A stretch of DNA of 64,000 nucleotides from Aromatoleum petrolei (lineage in GTDB: Bacteria > Pseudomonadota > Gammaproteobacteria > Burkholderiales > Rhodocyclaceae), in contig NZ_CP059560.1 in the NCBI RefSeq assembly GCF_017894385.1, positions 682,001 to 746,000 of the forward strand, written 5' to 3'. Below, piece after piece: positions 27,389-36,518 of this stretch. The notes under the pieces were generated by a model that worked only from the letters and a program-made list of their open reading frames with translations, was not told the DNA's origin and searched no databases. Made by a program: the position numbers and the translations under genes. Within the stretch, counting starts at the first letter, position 1. Every line of letters begins with the position of its first letter.

Positions 27389-28138
27389 ATGAAAGTCCTG
27401 GTCCCGGTCAAGCGGGTGATCGATTACAACATCAAGGTGCGCGTCAAGGCTGACGGCAGCGGCGTCGATCTCGACAACGTGAAGATGGCGATGAATCCCT
27501 TCGACGAAATCGCCGTGGAGGAAGCGGTCCGCCTCAAGGAAGCAGGCAGCGTCACGGAGGTCGTCGCGGTTTCATGCGGCGTCTCGGCCTGCCAGGAGAC
27601 ACTACGCGCGGCCCTTGCGCTCGGCGCGGATCGCGCGGTGCATGTAAGCACTGACGTCGAGTTGCAGCCGCTCGCCGTCGCAAAGATCCTGAAAGCCCTG
27701 TGCGATCGCGAACAGCCCTCGCTCGTGATCTGCGGCAAGCAGGCGATCGACGACGATTCGAACCAGACCGGCCAGATGCTCGCCGCACTGCTCGACTGCG
27801 GTCAGGCCACCTTCGCGTCGAAGGTCAAGCTTGAAGGCGGCGCCGTGATGGTGACGCGCGAGGTCGACGGAGGCCTCGAGACGCTGTCGCTGGAACTGCC
27901 GGCGGTCATCACGACCGACCTGCGCCTGAACGAGCCGCGCTACGCGACGCTGCCCAACATCATGAAGGCGAAGAAAAAACCGCTCGACACGCTCTCCCCG
28001 GTCGATCTCGGCGTCGATGTCGCGCCGCGTCTGAAGACACTGAAAGTCGTCGAGCCGGCGACCCGCCAAGCCGGTGAAATTCTCCCTGACATGGCGACGC
28101 TGGTGTCCAAACTCAAGAACCAGGCAAAGGTGATCTGA
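27389..28138 (+). CDS. etfB: Electron transfer flavoprotein beta subunit
   Basis: A 249-residue Etf[15 protein letters not shown] at the N-terminus, the AMP-binding region [16 protein letters not shown] near 113-128, and the ETF signature around [34 protein letters not shown] lies upstream of ATG 27389. With EtfA it accepts electrons from the island's acyl-CoA dehydrogenases and passes them to ETF:quinone oxidoreductase, which is not encoded in the window. Its location between a thiolase and etfA shows dedication to beta-oxidation. Confidence 0.96.
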   Translation: MKVLVPVKRVIDYNIKVRVKADGSGVDLDNVKMAMNPFDEIAVEEAVRLKEAGSVTEVVAVSCGVSACQETLRAALALGADRAVHVSTDVELQPLAVAKILKALCDREQPSLVICGKQAIDDDSNQTGQMLAALLDCGQATFASKVKLEGGAVMVTREVDGGLETLSLELPAVITTDLRLNEPRYATLPNIMKAKKKPLDTLSPVDLGVDVAPRLKTLKVVEPATRQAGEILPDMATLVSKLKNQAKVI

Positions 28139-28139
28139 C

Positions 28140-29084
28140 ATGGCCATTCTCGTCATTGCCGAACACGACAATCGCAGCCTCAAGGGCGCGACGCTCAACA
28201 CGATCACGGCCGCCGCGCAGCTTGGTGCGGACATCCACGTGCTCGTTGCCGGAAGCGGCTGCATGGGCGCGGCCGAAGCGACCTCGGCCATCCGGGGCGT
28301 AACGGGCGTAATGCTCGCCGACGCGCCGCACCTCGACGCGCTGCTCGCGGAAGACCTTGCCAAGCTCGTCGTCGGACTCGTTGCCCATGAGGCAGACAGC
28401 TACAGCCACGTCCTCGCGCCCGCCACCGCATTCGGAAAGAACTTCCTGCCGCGCGTCGCAGCCCTGCTCGACGTCGCCCAAGTTTCCGACGTGGTAGCGG
28501 TCGAGTCGTCGAACACCTTCGTGCGCCCGATCTACGCAGGCAATGCACTCGCCACCGTGTCGAGCGACGATCCCGTCAAGGTGATCAGCGTGCGTTCGAC
28601 CGCCTTCGAAAGCGCATCGAACGGCGGCAGCGCGCCGATCACGCCAATCGCCGTGCCGGTCGGCTTCGCGCGCACCCGCTGCCTCCGACGCGAACTCGCG
28701 ACCAGTGCACGTCCTGAGCTCGCCGGCGCCAAGGTGATCGTTTCAGGTGGGCGCGGTTTGGGCAGCAAGGAGCACTACACCTCTGTCCTGGAACCGCTCG
28801 CCGACGCCCTCGGCGCGGCCCTCGGGGCGAGCCGTGCGGCCGTCGATGCCGGGTTCGCGCCGAACGACTTCCAGGTCGGCCAAACGGGCAAGATCGTCGC
28901 GCCGCAGCTCTATATCGCGGTTGGCATCTCGGGTGCGATCCAGCACCTTGCAGGGATGAAGGACTCGAAGGTGATCGTCGCGATCAACAAGGATCCGGAA
29001 GCGCCGATTTTCCAGATCGCCGATTACGGCGTCGTGGGAGATCTCTTCACGCTGGTGCCGGAACTCGTTTCCAAACTCGGTTGA
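28140..29084 (+). CDS. etfA: Electron transfer flavoprotein alpha subunit
   Basis: A 314-residue EtfA. The C-terminal FAD-binding domain shows [44 protein letters not shown] and [18 protein letters not shown], the standard signature. It begins one base after the etfB stop, so the two are co-translated at equal levels. It binds the FAD of the heterodimer. A strong terminator follows at 29129-29181. Confidence 0.96.
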   Translation: MAILVIAEHDNRSLKGATLNTITAAAQLGADIHVLVAGSGCMGAAEATSAIRGVTGVMLADAPHLDALLAEDLAKLVVGLVAHEADSYSHVLAPATAFGKNFLPRVAALLDVAQVSDVVAVESSNTFVRPIYAGNALATVSSDDPVKVISVRSTAFESASNGGSAPITPIAVPVGFARTRCLRRELATSARPELAGAKVIVSGGRGLGSKEHYTSVLEPLADALGAALGASRAAVDAGFAPNDFQVGQTGKIVAPQLYIAVGISGAIQHLAGMKDSKVIVAINKDPEAPIFQIADYGVVGDLFTLVPELVSKLG

Positions 29085-29128
29085 TGGAATCGGGGGAGGT
29101 CGTGCCCCCGACAATTTTCTTCACGATC

Positions 29129-29181
29129 CCTCGGCAGGGCAGATCCTCCCTCTCTCCCATTCCCTGCCGAGGTTCTTTTTT
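29129..29181 (+). terminator. Rho-independent terminator after etfA
   Basis: The 11-base arms CCTCGGCAGGG (29129-29139) and CCCTGCCGAGG (29162-29172) pair perfectly and are followed by TTCTTTTTT. A smaller hairpin (TCGGGGG/CCCCCGA) lies just before it at 29088-29111. It ends the thiolase-etfBA transcript right at the stop of the convergent gene. Confidence 0.88.
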
Positions 29182-29711
29182 CAGCCGATCAGCTTTTCGA
29201 TATCCGGCACTGCTGCCGGATCCGGCTCCCAGCCCTGCAGCTTCACCAGCGAGCGATCGCGTAGCAGTTGCTCGGCTGACATCGCGAGCACGATACTCTC
29301 CACCTTCTCTTGCCCGTCCGCCCCGCTCTGGGCGAATGCCTCCACCACGTCGCAGATCGCGGCGCGCATTGCGTGCACCGAACGCCGCAGGTCGTCGGGG
29401 TCGCGGCGGCACTGTTCCAACACCTGCTCCGCCTCAGCGGTCCGCTCGATCAGCGCACCAGTCGCGGCGCGGGCGGGAGGCTCCTTCGGCTGGACTTCCT
29501 TCAGCGCAGCGCTCGCCTGCACGAGGCGTGCGAGTTCGTCGCGGTCGAAGCGGAACTGGAGCGGCAGCTGGTGCGCCATCAGGCTCAACATGGCGACCAC
29601 CAGCTTCGCCTGCTCCTCGGCGAGTTTGTTGCTGCCGGCTACGGCGGGAATCACCACGTCCTTCATTGCCTTGATCATCGCGGCAATCTGTACTTCCGGG
29701 CGCATTTGCAT
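29181..29711 (-). CDS. Small helical partner protein of the kinase, copy 1
   Basis: A 176-residue, mainly helical protein. The first 60 residues are close to those of the gene at 31.1 kb (PE.QI...IKAM.DVV.PAV...NK.A.EQA), and both follow a kinase gene with no gap, here one base. I recognise no named domain. In the Pseudomonas levulinate pathway the APH-type kinase LvaA works with a small protein LvaB encoded next to it. By position and size this gene could play such a role, but similarity to LvaB is not something I can verify from the sequence. Confidence 0.6.
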   Translation of the reverse strand: MQMRPEVQIAAMIKAMKDVVIPAVAGSNKLAEEQAKLVVAMLSLMAHQLPLQFRFDRDELARLVQASAALKEVQPKEPPARAATGALIERTAEAEQVLEQCRRDPDDLRRSVHAMRAAICDVVEAFAQSGADGQEKVESIVLAMSAEQLLRDRSLVKLQGWEPDPAAVPDIEKLIG

Positions 29712-29712
29712 G

Positions 29713-30912
29713 TCAGCATCCCTCCTCGATCAGCGTGCGCATCTCATCCACGATCATGTAACCGATGCCCATCAGCCAGGCCACCAAGATGTCCTGGTGC
29801 GTCTTCCCGTTCCGCGCGATGCGGTAGCCCGTGCCCAGGATCAGCACGCTGATCGAATACGCGTTGTAGACCTTGTACCAATGCACCGTCTTCGGATTGA
29901 TGGAGAGCCCCGACGCCTTTTCATAGCGCTCGTAGAACTCCGCCTCTGGCATCAGGCCGCAGACCAGCAGCGTCTTGCCGTCCTCGGCGAGCGAGGAGAA
30001 GGCGCGACTCGTCGTCCATGCGATGTCCTGGTGCCGGTCGCCGATGCGGCCGAGCTCCCAGTCGAGCAGCGCCGAGATCTGGTTATCGTGTTCGGTATAA
30101 AGGAAGTTGCCGGTGCGGTAGTCGGAATGCACCACCGACGCGAAGTCGAGCACGGGCAGGTTGCGCCGCATCCACGCCGCGGCGACGCTCAACATCGGGA
30201 CGTTCTCGTCCGAATCCTCCTGCCACACGCGCTCCCACCAATTGACGCCCCACTCGGCGCATTCGGTCGTACCTTCCTTCGGGACGTCGAAGGCCGACAG
30301 CGCCTCGCGCGAGAAGGGGTGGCGATGGATGCGGCCGAGGATTTCGGCGAATTGCGGCGCCAGATGCTCGCGCACCTCGCGCGGCATGCAGGTGCCCAAC
30401 CCGGTTACACCGCTCACCGCTTCCGAGGGCTTGGGCACGCCGGGCGCGAAGCCGTAGACCAGCGCCGGATAGGGCAGATATTTCCCGTCCGGATCGCACC
30501 AGAACACCGGCGGCACGGGGACGACGCCCTCGAAGGACTTGATCAGCTGGAACTCGCGCAGCCGGCTCGTCTCGACGATCGATTCCGCCGGCTCCATGCG
30601 CAGCACCATCGCCGTCTTCTCGAAGCCGACGCCCGGCCGCAGCCATTCCAGCTCGAACGCCATCTGCAGCTTCGACGCCCCGCCCGACAGCCAGCGCGGA
30701 CTCCGGATCGAGAAGTCCTGGACCCCGTTCGCCCGCAACAACCCTTCGAGGCCGGTGACCAGCGTGTCAAGCGGCACCGGCTCGTAACCCGGCCCGCTGC
30801 GTTGCCTCAGTTTCCGCACCAGGATGCGGTCGATTTCCGTCTCGCACGGATAGCGCGAACGCAACTCCGCGATCCATGCTTCGGTCGGACGATTCTTGTC
30901 GATTGTCAGCAT
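29713..30912 (-). CDS. APH-family (LvaA/ACAD11-like) kinase, copy 1
   Basis: A 399-residue phosphotransferase-fold protein. The catalytic loop is VVHSDYRTGNFLY near residue 265, where Ser replaces the Gly of the usual HGD, and the metal motif is LLDWELGRIGD. The GGASKLQ loop near 82 is the nucleotide-binding region. It is 399 residues, longer than typical antibiotic kinases, and sits among acyl-CoA genes, so a role on a hydroxyacyl-CoA is more likely than drug resistance. The paralogue at 31.6 kb shares most motifs, including LRMEPAESIVETSRLREFQ. A copy of the shared palindrome lies 111 bases upstream. Confidence 0.78.
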   Translation of the reverse strand: MLTIDKNRPTEAWIAELRSRYPCETEIDRILVRKLRQRSGPGYEPVPLDTLVTGLEGLLRANGVQDFSIRSPRWLSGGASKLQMAFELEWLRPGVGFEKTAMVLRMEPAESIVETSRLREFQLIKSFEGVVPVPPVFWCDPDGKYLPYPALVYGFAPGVPKPSEAVSGVTGLGTCMPREVREHLAPQFAEILGRIHRHPFSREALSAFDVPKEGTTECAEWGVNWWERVWQEDSDENVPMLSVAAAWMRRNLPVLDFASVVHSDYRTGNFLYTEHDNQISALLDWELGRIGDRHQDIAWTTSRAFSSLAEDGKTLLVCGLMPEAEFYERYEKASGLSINPKTVHWYKVYNAYSISVLILGTGYRIARNGKTHQDILVAWLMGIGYMIVDEMRTLIEEGC

Positions 30913-31022
30913 GCTCCATGTCTCCTGTTTCTAATAATCGTGAATCGACTGCGGCCTAAACCCGCCTCTTCGCGAGTCCGTGCTGCGTGGAACAACGGAA
31001 GCGGGCCAACATTCAGACCTCG

Positions 31023-31040
31023 TCGTATTATACCATATTG
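31023..31040 (+). promoter_or_regulatory. Shared palindrome, site E (before kinase pair 1)
   Basis: TCGTATTATACCATATTG matches 12 of 18 consensus positions, with the TACCATA half complete. It lies in the 30913-31071 gap, which holds no gene and contains the promoter region of the first kinase pair. Confidence 0.5.
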
Positions 31041-31071
31041 TCTTCTTGCGCACCTTATGTTGTAGGCTGCG

Positions 31072-31620
31072 CTACCGGCCGCGACGCTGGCGCAACTGCT
31101 GCTCAATAGGCTCCGGACGTTTTGCCGGATCCGTTTCGAAGCCCATATCGGCTACAAGTGCCAGTTCGCGCTCCAGTTCGAGCTTCGACATCTCGAGCAC
31201 GCTCTTGCGTACGGCCTCCTTGACGCCGGCCGGTGCAGAACGGTTCGCATCCTGGATCAGCAGGCCAATGGCCGTTCGCAACTCGAAGATCGCCGCCTCG
31301 ATCTCCGTCGGTGCCGTACCCGCACGGTCAAGCAAGTTGCGACCGAGGGCTGCCAAGCTCGTCAGTTCGGTCCGGAGCGTGCCGTCTATGTGGTCTTCGG
31401 TCTCGGTGATCAGGTCTTCAGCGTGTTTCACGTAGCGATCGAGTTCGTCGCAGTCGTAAAGGAATGCCAGCGGCAGTCGCTTGGCCACAAGTTGCAGCGT
31501 TCCGACAATAAGTCGTGCCTGCTCCTGAGCCATCTTGTTCTCCGCATCGACGGCCGGCAGCACAACGTCGATCATCGCCTTGATCACGCTCTGGATCTGG
31601 GTTTCGGGGCGAATGTCCAT
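31072..31620 (-). CDS. Small helical partner protein of the kinase, copy 2
   Basis: A 182-residue helical protein, paralogous to the gene at 29.2 kb. It starts PETQIQSVIKAMIDVVLPAV and continues with NKMAQEQARLIVGTLQL, and its C-terminal part diverges from copy 1. Its ATG (31620) directly abuts the stop of the kinase gene, so the two are translationally coupled. No known domain is recognised. The conserved pairing in both copies is the main clue that it acts with the kinase. Confidence 0.6.
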   Translation of the reverse strand: MDIRPETQIQSVIKAMIDVVLPAVDAENKMAQEQARLIVGTLQLVAKRLPLAFLYDCDELDRYVKHAEDLITETEDHIDGTLRTELTSLAALGRNLLDRAGTAPTEIEAAIFELRTAIGLLIQDANRSAPAGVKEAVRKSVLEMSKLELERELALVADMGFETDPAKRPEPIEQQLRQRRGR

Positions 31621-32817
31621 TCAGGCGATCTCCTCAAGTTTGCGACGCAGGTGACCCAGAATCGTGTAGCCCATGCCCATGAGCCAATTGAGCAGCAAAT
31701 CCTGGTGCGTTTTGCCGTTCCGGGCGGCGCGATATCCGGATCCGATCACGATCACCACGGAGCGATAGGCATGAAAGACATGGTAGTAGTCGATGACCTT
31801 GGGTTTCACGGCAAGTCCGGATACCCGCTCGAAGCGTTCATACATCTCCGCGGCGGGCATCATGCCGCTGGCCAGCTCTTGGGTGCCGTCCTCCGACATA
31901 TGTGCAAGGTAGGGGAGCGTCGTGTAGGCGAGGTCCTCGTGAAAATCGCCCAAATGTCCCAATTCCCAATCCAACCAGCTTGAAATGCGCTGGTCGCCTT
32001 CAGTAAAGAGAAAATTACCGGCGCGGTAGTCGCCGTGTACGAGAGAAAGTCTCTCGGTTGCCGGCATGTTCTCCCGGAGCCATGCGGCTGCGACGCGCAT
32101 GAGAGGAATATCGCGATTGCTGTCTTCCTCCCAAACGCGCTCCCACCAATTCAATTGCAATTCGACCGCATGGGTACCGGGCCCTGGAACATCCAGGGAA
32201 CTCAGGTCGGCCTTCGTCCAATCCCAAGTGTGCAGTCGAGCCAAGTGCTCCACATACTGCTCTCCGAGCACCTTGCGCAATTCGGGTCCGTAATTGATGC
32301 CGAGGCCAGTCACGTTGCTGAATGTCCCGGTCGGTTTTGCAACACCTTCGGCGAACCCATAAACGATGGTCGGATACGGGAAGTGCTTGGCCGCGTCGTC
32401 GACCCAATAGACCGGCGGCACGGGCAAGACGTCCTTGACCGCCTTGATGATCTGAAACTCGCGCAGGCGGCTAGTTTCGACGATCGACTCGGCGGGTTCC
32501 ATGCGAATCACCATCGGGGTTGTCGTCCGCCCGAGCTCGGGATGACGCCAGTCCAGTTTGATTGAAACCTGGAGTTTGGACGCCCCCCCGGCCAGCCATT
32601 TTGCGTCCCGGACCTCAAATGCGTCGGTCAATTGGGTCCGCAGCAAAGATTTCATGCCATCGCACAACACCTCCAGGGAAACCGGGCTATAGGCCGGTCC
32701 ACTCCTGCGATGGAGCTTTCGCGTCAGCACGCGATCCATTTCCCGCTCGACGGGAAATCTCCGGCGCAAGCCCTCGATCCAGTCAGGCGGCGGATTGTTC
32801 TTGTCCACGATCAGCAT
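31621..32817 (-). CDS. APH-family (LvaA/ACAD11-like) kinase, copy 2
   Basis: A 398-residue paralogue of the kinase at 29.7 kb. It has the intact HGD loop LVHGDYRAGNFLF and the metal motif WLDWELGHLGD. The N-terminus (LIVDKNNPPPDWIEGLRRRFP) and the MRMEP-type strand IRMEPAESIVETSRLREFQ are shared by both copies. The presence of HGD here against HSD in copy 1 suggests the copies have diverged in activity or substrate. It starts at ATG 32817 downstream of a 420-base divergent region. Confidence 0.78.
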   Translation of the reverse strand: MLIVDKNNPPPDWIEGLRRRFPVEREMDRVLTRKLHRRSGPAYSPVSLEVLCDGMKSLLRTQLTDAFEVRDAKWLAGGASKLQVSIKLDWRHPELGRTTTPMVIRMEPAESIVETSRLREFQIIKAVKDVLPVPPVYWVDDAAKHFPYPTIVYGFAEGVAKPTGTFSNVTGLGINYGPELRKVLGEQYVEHLARLHTWDWTKADLSSLDVPGPGTHAVELQLNWWERVWEEDSNRDIPLMRVAAAWLRENMPATERLSLVHGDYRAGNFLFTEGDQRISSWLDWELGHLGDFHEDLAYTTLPYLAHMSEDGTQELASGMMPAAEMYERFERVSGLAVKPKVIDYYHVFHAYRSVVIVIGSGYRAARNGKTHQDLLLNWLMGMGYTILGHLRRKLEEIA

Positions 32818-33063
32818 CGGTGGTTGTCTCCTTGGTCGTTATCTTGCAGCCGACGTATTTCGTATGCTGCAGTCCTTCATCTGCATAATTAGCCCGGCGG
32901 GCGATGCCGCCCCAAAGGATTGCCGGCAGCTCGGCCGGGTCGTATCGGACCGGATGCAAGGCTCCCCAGGGAAGTGCCAACTCCAGCCTTGAACCTATAC
33001 TAACGCCGCCAACTACCGTGCTGTCACGCTCGGACGGGGGATATAGAGGTGGTTTGCAGGGGG

Positions 33064-33079
33064 GGAACAGAACTGTTCC
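33064..33079. promoter_or_regulatory. 16-bp palindrome before the outer-membrane operon
   Basis: GGAACAG-AA-CTGTTCC is a near-perfect palindrome with 7-base arms, 160 bases before the DUF1302 gene. The 420-base gap 32818-33238 has no gene; it also contains runs of G and C next to this palindrome, and site G. The palindrome may be an operator, perhaps for the LuxR-type activator. Confidence 0.5.
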
Positions 33080-33136
33080 AAACAGCCCGCATACCCCCCC
33101 CGATTCCCCCCCTTCGCGAAGGCTGTCCATTCCATC

Positions 33137-33152
33137 CTATAACGTACTATTT
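33137..33152. promoter_or_regulatory. Shared element, site G (CTATAACGTACTATTT)
   Basis: CTATAACGTACTATTT is repeated exactly at 54838-54853. On the minus strand its half AGTACGTTA resembles the left half of the 18-bp consensus. It lies 87 bases before the DUF1302 gene and may be a promoter or operator element. Confidence 0.5.
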
Positions 33153-33238
33153 GCGGGCATTGATGTGTTCCGACGCCCATCCCTGGATGAGCTCGAGCCC
33201 CTCGCAATGCAACGAAGGCAGACGAAAAGGAGGAGACA

Positions 33239-35101
33239 GTGAAAACAAGACCAATCGCTCCGGCGATAACACCCAAAGTACTCGCCGCGTTACTGGCGGC
33301 GTGCTTTTCGGGGGGAGCTCTGGCGGTTACGGATTTCGAGTTCGGGGACGGCTGGCAAGGAAAGTGGCTGACCACCATTTCACTCGGGACGAGCATTCGA
33401 ACCGAAAACCGCGACCCGAAGCTCTATGGCCAAGGAAATGGAAGACTGATCGGCCTGACCGACGGCTCCGGCAATAACACGATCGATGAAGGAAACTTGA
33501 ACTACGGAAGGAACGACGCCTTCTCCACTCCCTTCAAGATCTTGAGCGAACTGTCGTTCAGGAAGGGTACGGCGGGCGGCTTGATTCGCGCCAAGGCGTG
33601 GTATGACTACACGCTCAAGGATCAGGATGTGCGATTCGGCAACCAGCCGAACGGATACAACGGGTACAACGCACAGACCGACTCGCTCACCTCGCGGAAG
33701 CCACTTTCCGACAGGGGCTTCGACCCTCTGCTGAAATACTCCGGCGTAGCCCTCCTCGACGCCTACGTGTACGACTCATTCAAGGGTCTGGATGGCAACG
33801 ATCTTCAGGTTCGCGGCGGCAGGCACGTTCTTAATTGGGGCGAGAGCGTCTTCATACAGGGCGTGAATCAGCTCAGTCCCATTGACGTTCCTGCGCTCCG
33901 CCGCCCCGGTGCCGAACTGAAAGAAGTCTTCATGCCGATCTGGATGCTCTCGGCCAACCAGAGTCTGGGCGACTTCGGTTCACTCGAAGCCTTCTACCAA
34001 CTCAAGTGGGAACCGTCGCCAATCGAGGCGGGCTGCGGAAACTATTGGTCCGTTGCCCAAGGCAATATTGCGAAGGATCCCGGTGCATGCTGGAATGCCA
34101 GTGCGCTGAATCATCTCGGCTCCACGCCTCAGGCAGTGGCCAGCGGCAACTACATTCCGACGCTGGATGGCGAGAATGCCAAAAACTCGGGCCAGTTTGG
34201 CGTCGCATACCGATTTGCCGTGCCGAAACTGGATACCGAATTCGGCATTTACGCGATGAACATTCACGCACGCACTCCGGTATTTTCACTCGCCTACGCC
34301 AATCCCGGGACCTTTCCGGGACACCCTGCTTCAACCTCCCCGGTAGCAGCATTCTGGGAATATCCGGAGGACCTCAAGGTATTCGGCGCGAGCGCAGCCA
34401 CCAATATCCTGGATTGGTCGGTCAGTGCCGAAGTGAGCCAGACGCGAGGGGTTCGGGCACAGCTCGACGGGAACGACATGTTCTTCGGCTCCTTCGGCCT
34501 CGGACCGCTCGCCGCGGAAGCTGCAGCCAACGGAGCCGGCACCGGACATGGCGCTCTTCACGGAGGCGTGAAGACAAACAAGAACCAGATTCAGCTCAAT
34601 GCATTGCAGGCTGGCAACAGATTCCTCGGTGCCGATCAATGGCTCGCCATTGGCGAGGTCGGCTACCAATGGAACGATCTCGAACTCGACGGAAATCGTC
34701 GTTTCAACCGTCCGTTCATCTTCGGACCGGGGCCGGACGCCGCCTATGGCGGCAGCACGTGCGGGACGCTGAATATCAGCCCGGACGGATGCAGCAAGAA
34801 CAAGGGCTACGTGACGAAGTCCGCCTGGGGGTACCGCCTCCTCGGCCAACTCACCTACAACAATGCATTTGGCAGCGGCTTCGACGTGTTGCCCCGGGTC
34901 TTCTGGTCCCACGACGTCAAAGGCTATTCCGTCGATGGCCAGTTCCTGGAGGATCGCCGCACGCTCGGCCTTGGCGTGAAGTTCAGCTTCCAGAAACAGT
35001 ACGCGCTGGATGTCAGCTACAACCGTTTCATCAACGGTGCCACGTTCGATCCGCTTCGCGACCGCGACTACATGTCCGCCACATTGACCGCGAATTTCTA
35101 A
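33239..35101 (+). CDS. DUF1302-family outer-membrane protein
   Basis: A 620-residue exported protein. A signal peptide (about 1-30, ending LAACFSGGALA) precedes beta-strand-rich sequence with alternating hydrophobic residues, and the chain ends in a phenylalanine (LTANF) as outer-membrane barrels do. The content (FEFGDGWQGKW, RGGRHVLNWGESVFIQG) matches the DUF1302 family found with DUF1329 in clusters for steroids, terpenes and other hydrophobic compounds. GTG 33239 is preceded by AAAGGAGGAGA, a strong site. The probable role is passage or capture of the hydrophobic substrate at the outer membrane. Confidence 0.85.
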   Translation: MKTRPIAPAITPKVLAALLAACFSGGALAVTDFEFGDGWQGKWLTTISLGTSIRTENRDPKLYGQGNGRLIGLTDGSGNNTIDEGNLNYGRNDAFSTPFKILSELSFRKGTAGGLIRAKAWYDYTLKDQDVRFGNQPNGYNGYNAQTDSLTSRKPLSDRGFDPLLKYSGVALLDAYVYDSFKGLDGNDLQVRGGRHVLNWGESVFIQGVNQLSPIDVPALRRPGAELKEVFMPIWMLSANQSLGDFGSLEAFYQLKWEPSPIEAGCGNYWSVAQGNIAKDPGACWNASALNHLGSTPQAVASGNYIPTLDGENAKNSGQFGVAYRFAVPKLDTEFGIYAMNIHARTPVFSLAYANPGTFPGHPASTSPVAAFWEYPEDLKVFGASAATNILDWSVSAEVSQTRGVRAQLDGNDMFFGSFGLGPLAAEAAANGAGTGHGALHGGVKTNKNQIQLNALQAGNRFLGADQWLAIGEVGYQWNDLELDGNRRFNRPFIFGPGPDAAYGGSTCGTLNISPDGCSKNKGYVTKSAWGYRLLGQLTYNNAFGSGFDVLPRVFWSHDVKGYSVDGQFLEDRRTLGLGVKFSFQKQYALDVSYNRFINGATFDPLRDRDYMSATLTANF

Positions 35102-35117
35102 TCAGGGGAGACAAGAG

Positions 35118-36476
35118 ATGAAAGTCTTGAGAAATGCATTCACGGCGATTGGCACAATTGCAATTCTTTCGGCGAGCCACGCTGCGCTGGCTGCCATTTC
35201 CGCCGAAGAAGCCGACCGGCTCGGCAAGGACCTGACGCCGATGGGCGCTGAAAAAGCAGGCAACAAGGACGGCACCATTCCAGCTTGGGACGGCGGCCTT
35301 ACCAAGCCGCCTGCCGGTTTCAAGCCGGAAAATGGCTATATCGATCCGTTTGCCGCCGAAAAGCCATTGTTCACCATTACTGCTCAGAACTATGAGCAAT
35401 ACAAGGACAAGCTCACGGCCGGCATGATCGAGATGTTCAAGAAGTATCCGAACTTCCGGATGCCGATCTATCCGACCCATCGCACGTTCGCCAATCCCAA
35501 GGAAGTCTACGCACACGTCAAAGAGCAGGCGACCAAGGTCACGGTTGATAAAGCCGGCGGCCTGCAGGACTACTCTGCGCCGGGGATCGGCTTCCCGATC
35601 CCCAAGACCGGCGTGGAGGTGATGTACAACCATTTGCTTCGCTGGTACGGCGGTTTCCACTTCTGCACAAACTGGCTGCCGGTTCGGCCCAACGGCGATT
35701 ATTACAAGGTCGGATATTGCGAAGACCAGATCCAGGCATCCAACATGGATGATCCCGCCCCGGGTCAGATGTACTACTACTTCGGATACTACAGCGCTCC
35801 AACGACCCTCGTCGGTACGATGTACCTGGTGCATGAGCCATTCGATTATACGAAAAGCGAGCGCGCGGCGTGGATCTACAACTCCGGACAGCGTCGCGTT
35901 CGTCGTGCTCCGAACGTAGCGTTCGACAACGTCGATGACGGAACCGAAGGCATGCGGATCACCGACGACTGGTTTGGCTTCAATGGGAGCATGGAGCGTT
36001 ATGAATGGCAGCTCGTCGGCAAGAAGGAAATGTACATCCCATACAACGCCTACAAGCTGATTGACCCGAAACTGAAGTACGCCGACATGCTCGACAAGGG
36101 CTTCATCAAGCCCGATCTGATTCGCTACGAACTGCACCGGGTGTGGGTCGTCGAGGCCAATCTCAAAAAAGGCATGTCGCACAACTACGCAAAACGCACG
36201 TTCTATCTCGACGAGGATAGCTGGCTGATCGCTGCCGCTGACGCTTACGACAGCCGCGGCACCTTGTGGCGATCGTATTCTCTGCCCCTGACGCAGCTAT
36301 ACGATGTGCCCGTCATGCACCAGCGCCCCTACATGGTGCACGATCTGACCAATGGAAATCTTTTCGTCGGTCAGATCGACAACGAAATCAAGCAGCCCTC
36401 CATCACCTTCAATGTGAAAGGGAAAGTCGACGATTTCAAGTCCGACGCATTGCGTCGTCGGGGCATGCAGCAATGA
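35118..36476 (+). CDS. DUF1329-family exported protein
   Basis: A 452-residue protein with a signal peptide ending ASHAALA at about residue 25 and the DUF1329 start EEADRLGKDLTPMGAEKAGN. DUF1329 proteins have a LolB/LppX-like lipid-binding fold and are nearly always encoded after a DUF1302 gene, here by 17 bases. It probably shuttles a lipophilic molecule through the periplasm or from the outer membrane. No enzymatic residues are recognised. Confidence 0.87.
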   Translation: MKVLRNAFTAIGTIAILSASHAALAAISAEEADRLGKDLTPMGAEKAGNKDGTIPAWDGGLTKPPAGFKPENGYIDPFAAEKPLFTITAQNYEQYKDKLTAGMIEMFKKYPNFRMPIYPTHRTFANPKEVYAHVKEQATKVTVDKAGGLQDYSAPGIGFPIPKTGVEVMYNHLLRWYGGFHFCTNWLPVRPNGDYYKVGYCEDQIQASNMDDPAPGQMYYYFGYYSAPTTLVGTMYLVHEPFDYTKSERAAWIYNSGQRRVRRAPNVAFDNVDDGTEGMRITDDWFGFNGSMERYEWQLVGKKEMYIPYNAYKLIDPKLKYADMLDKGFIKPDLIRYELHRVWVVEANLKKGMSHNYAKRTFYLDEDSWLIAAADAYDSRGTLWRSYSLPLTQLYDVPVMHQRPYMVHDLTNGNLFVGQIDNEIKQPSITFNVKGKVDDFKSDALRRRGMQQ

Positions 36477-36518
36477 TGCCATTCGAATGGCATTTTCAGA
36501 TCAAAGGGAAATGAACTC

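Noticed and set aside
29713..32817. APH-family genes as antibiotic-resistance genes
   Set aside because: Lengths near 399 residues, paired small partners and acyl-CoA context fit the LvaA/ACAD11-like group better.
33057..33112. Runs of G and C considered as a repeat array or CRISPR
   Set aside because: No regular repeat and spacer units; only one palindrome with homopolymer runs.
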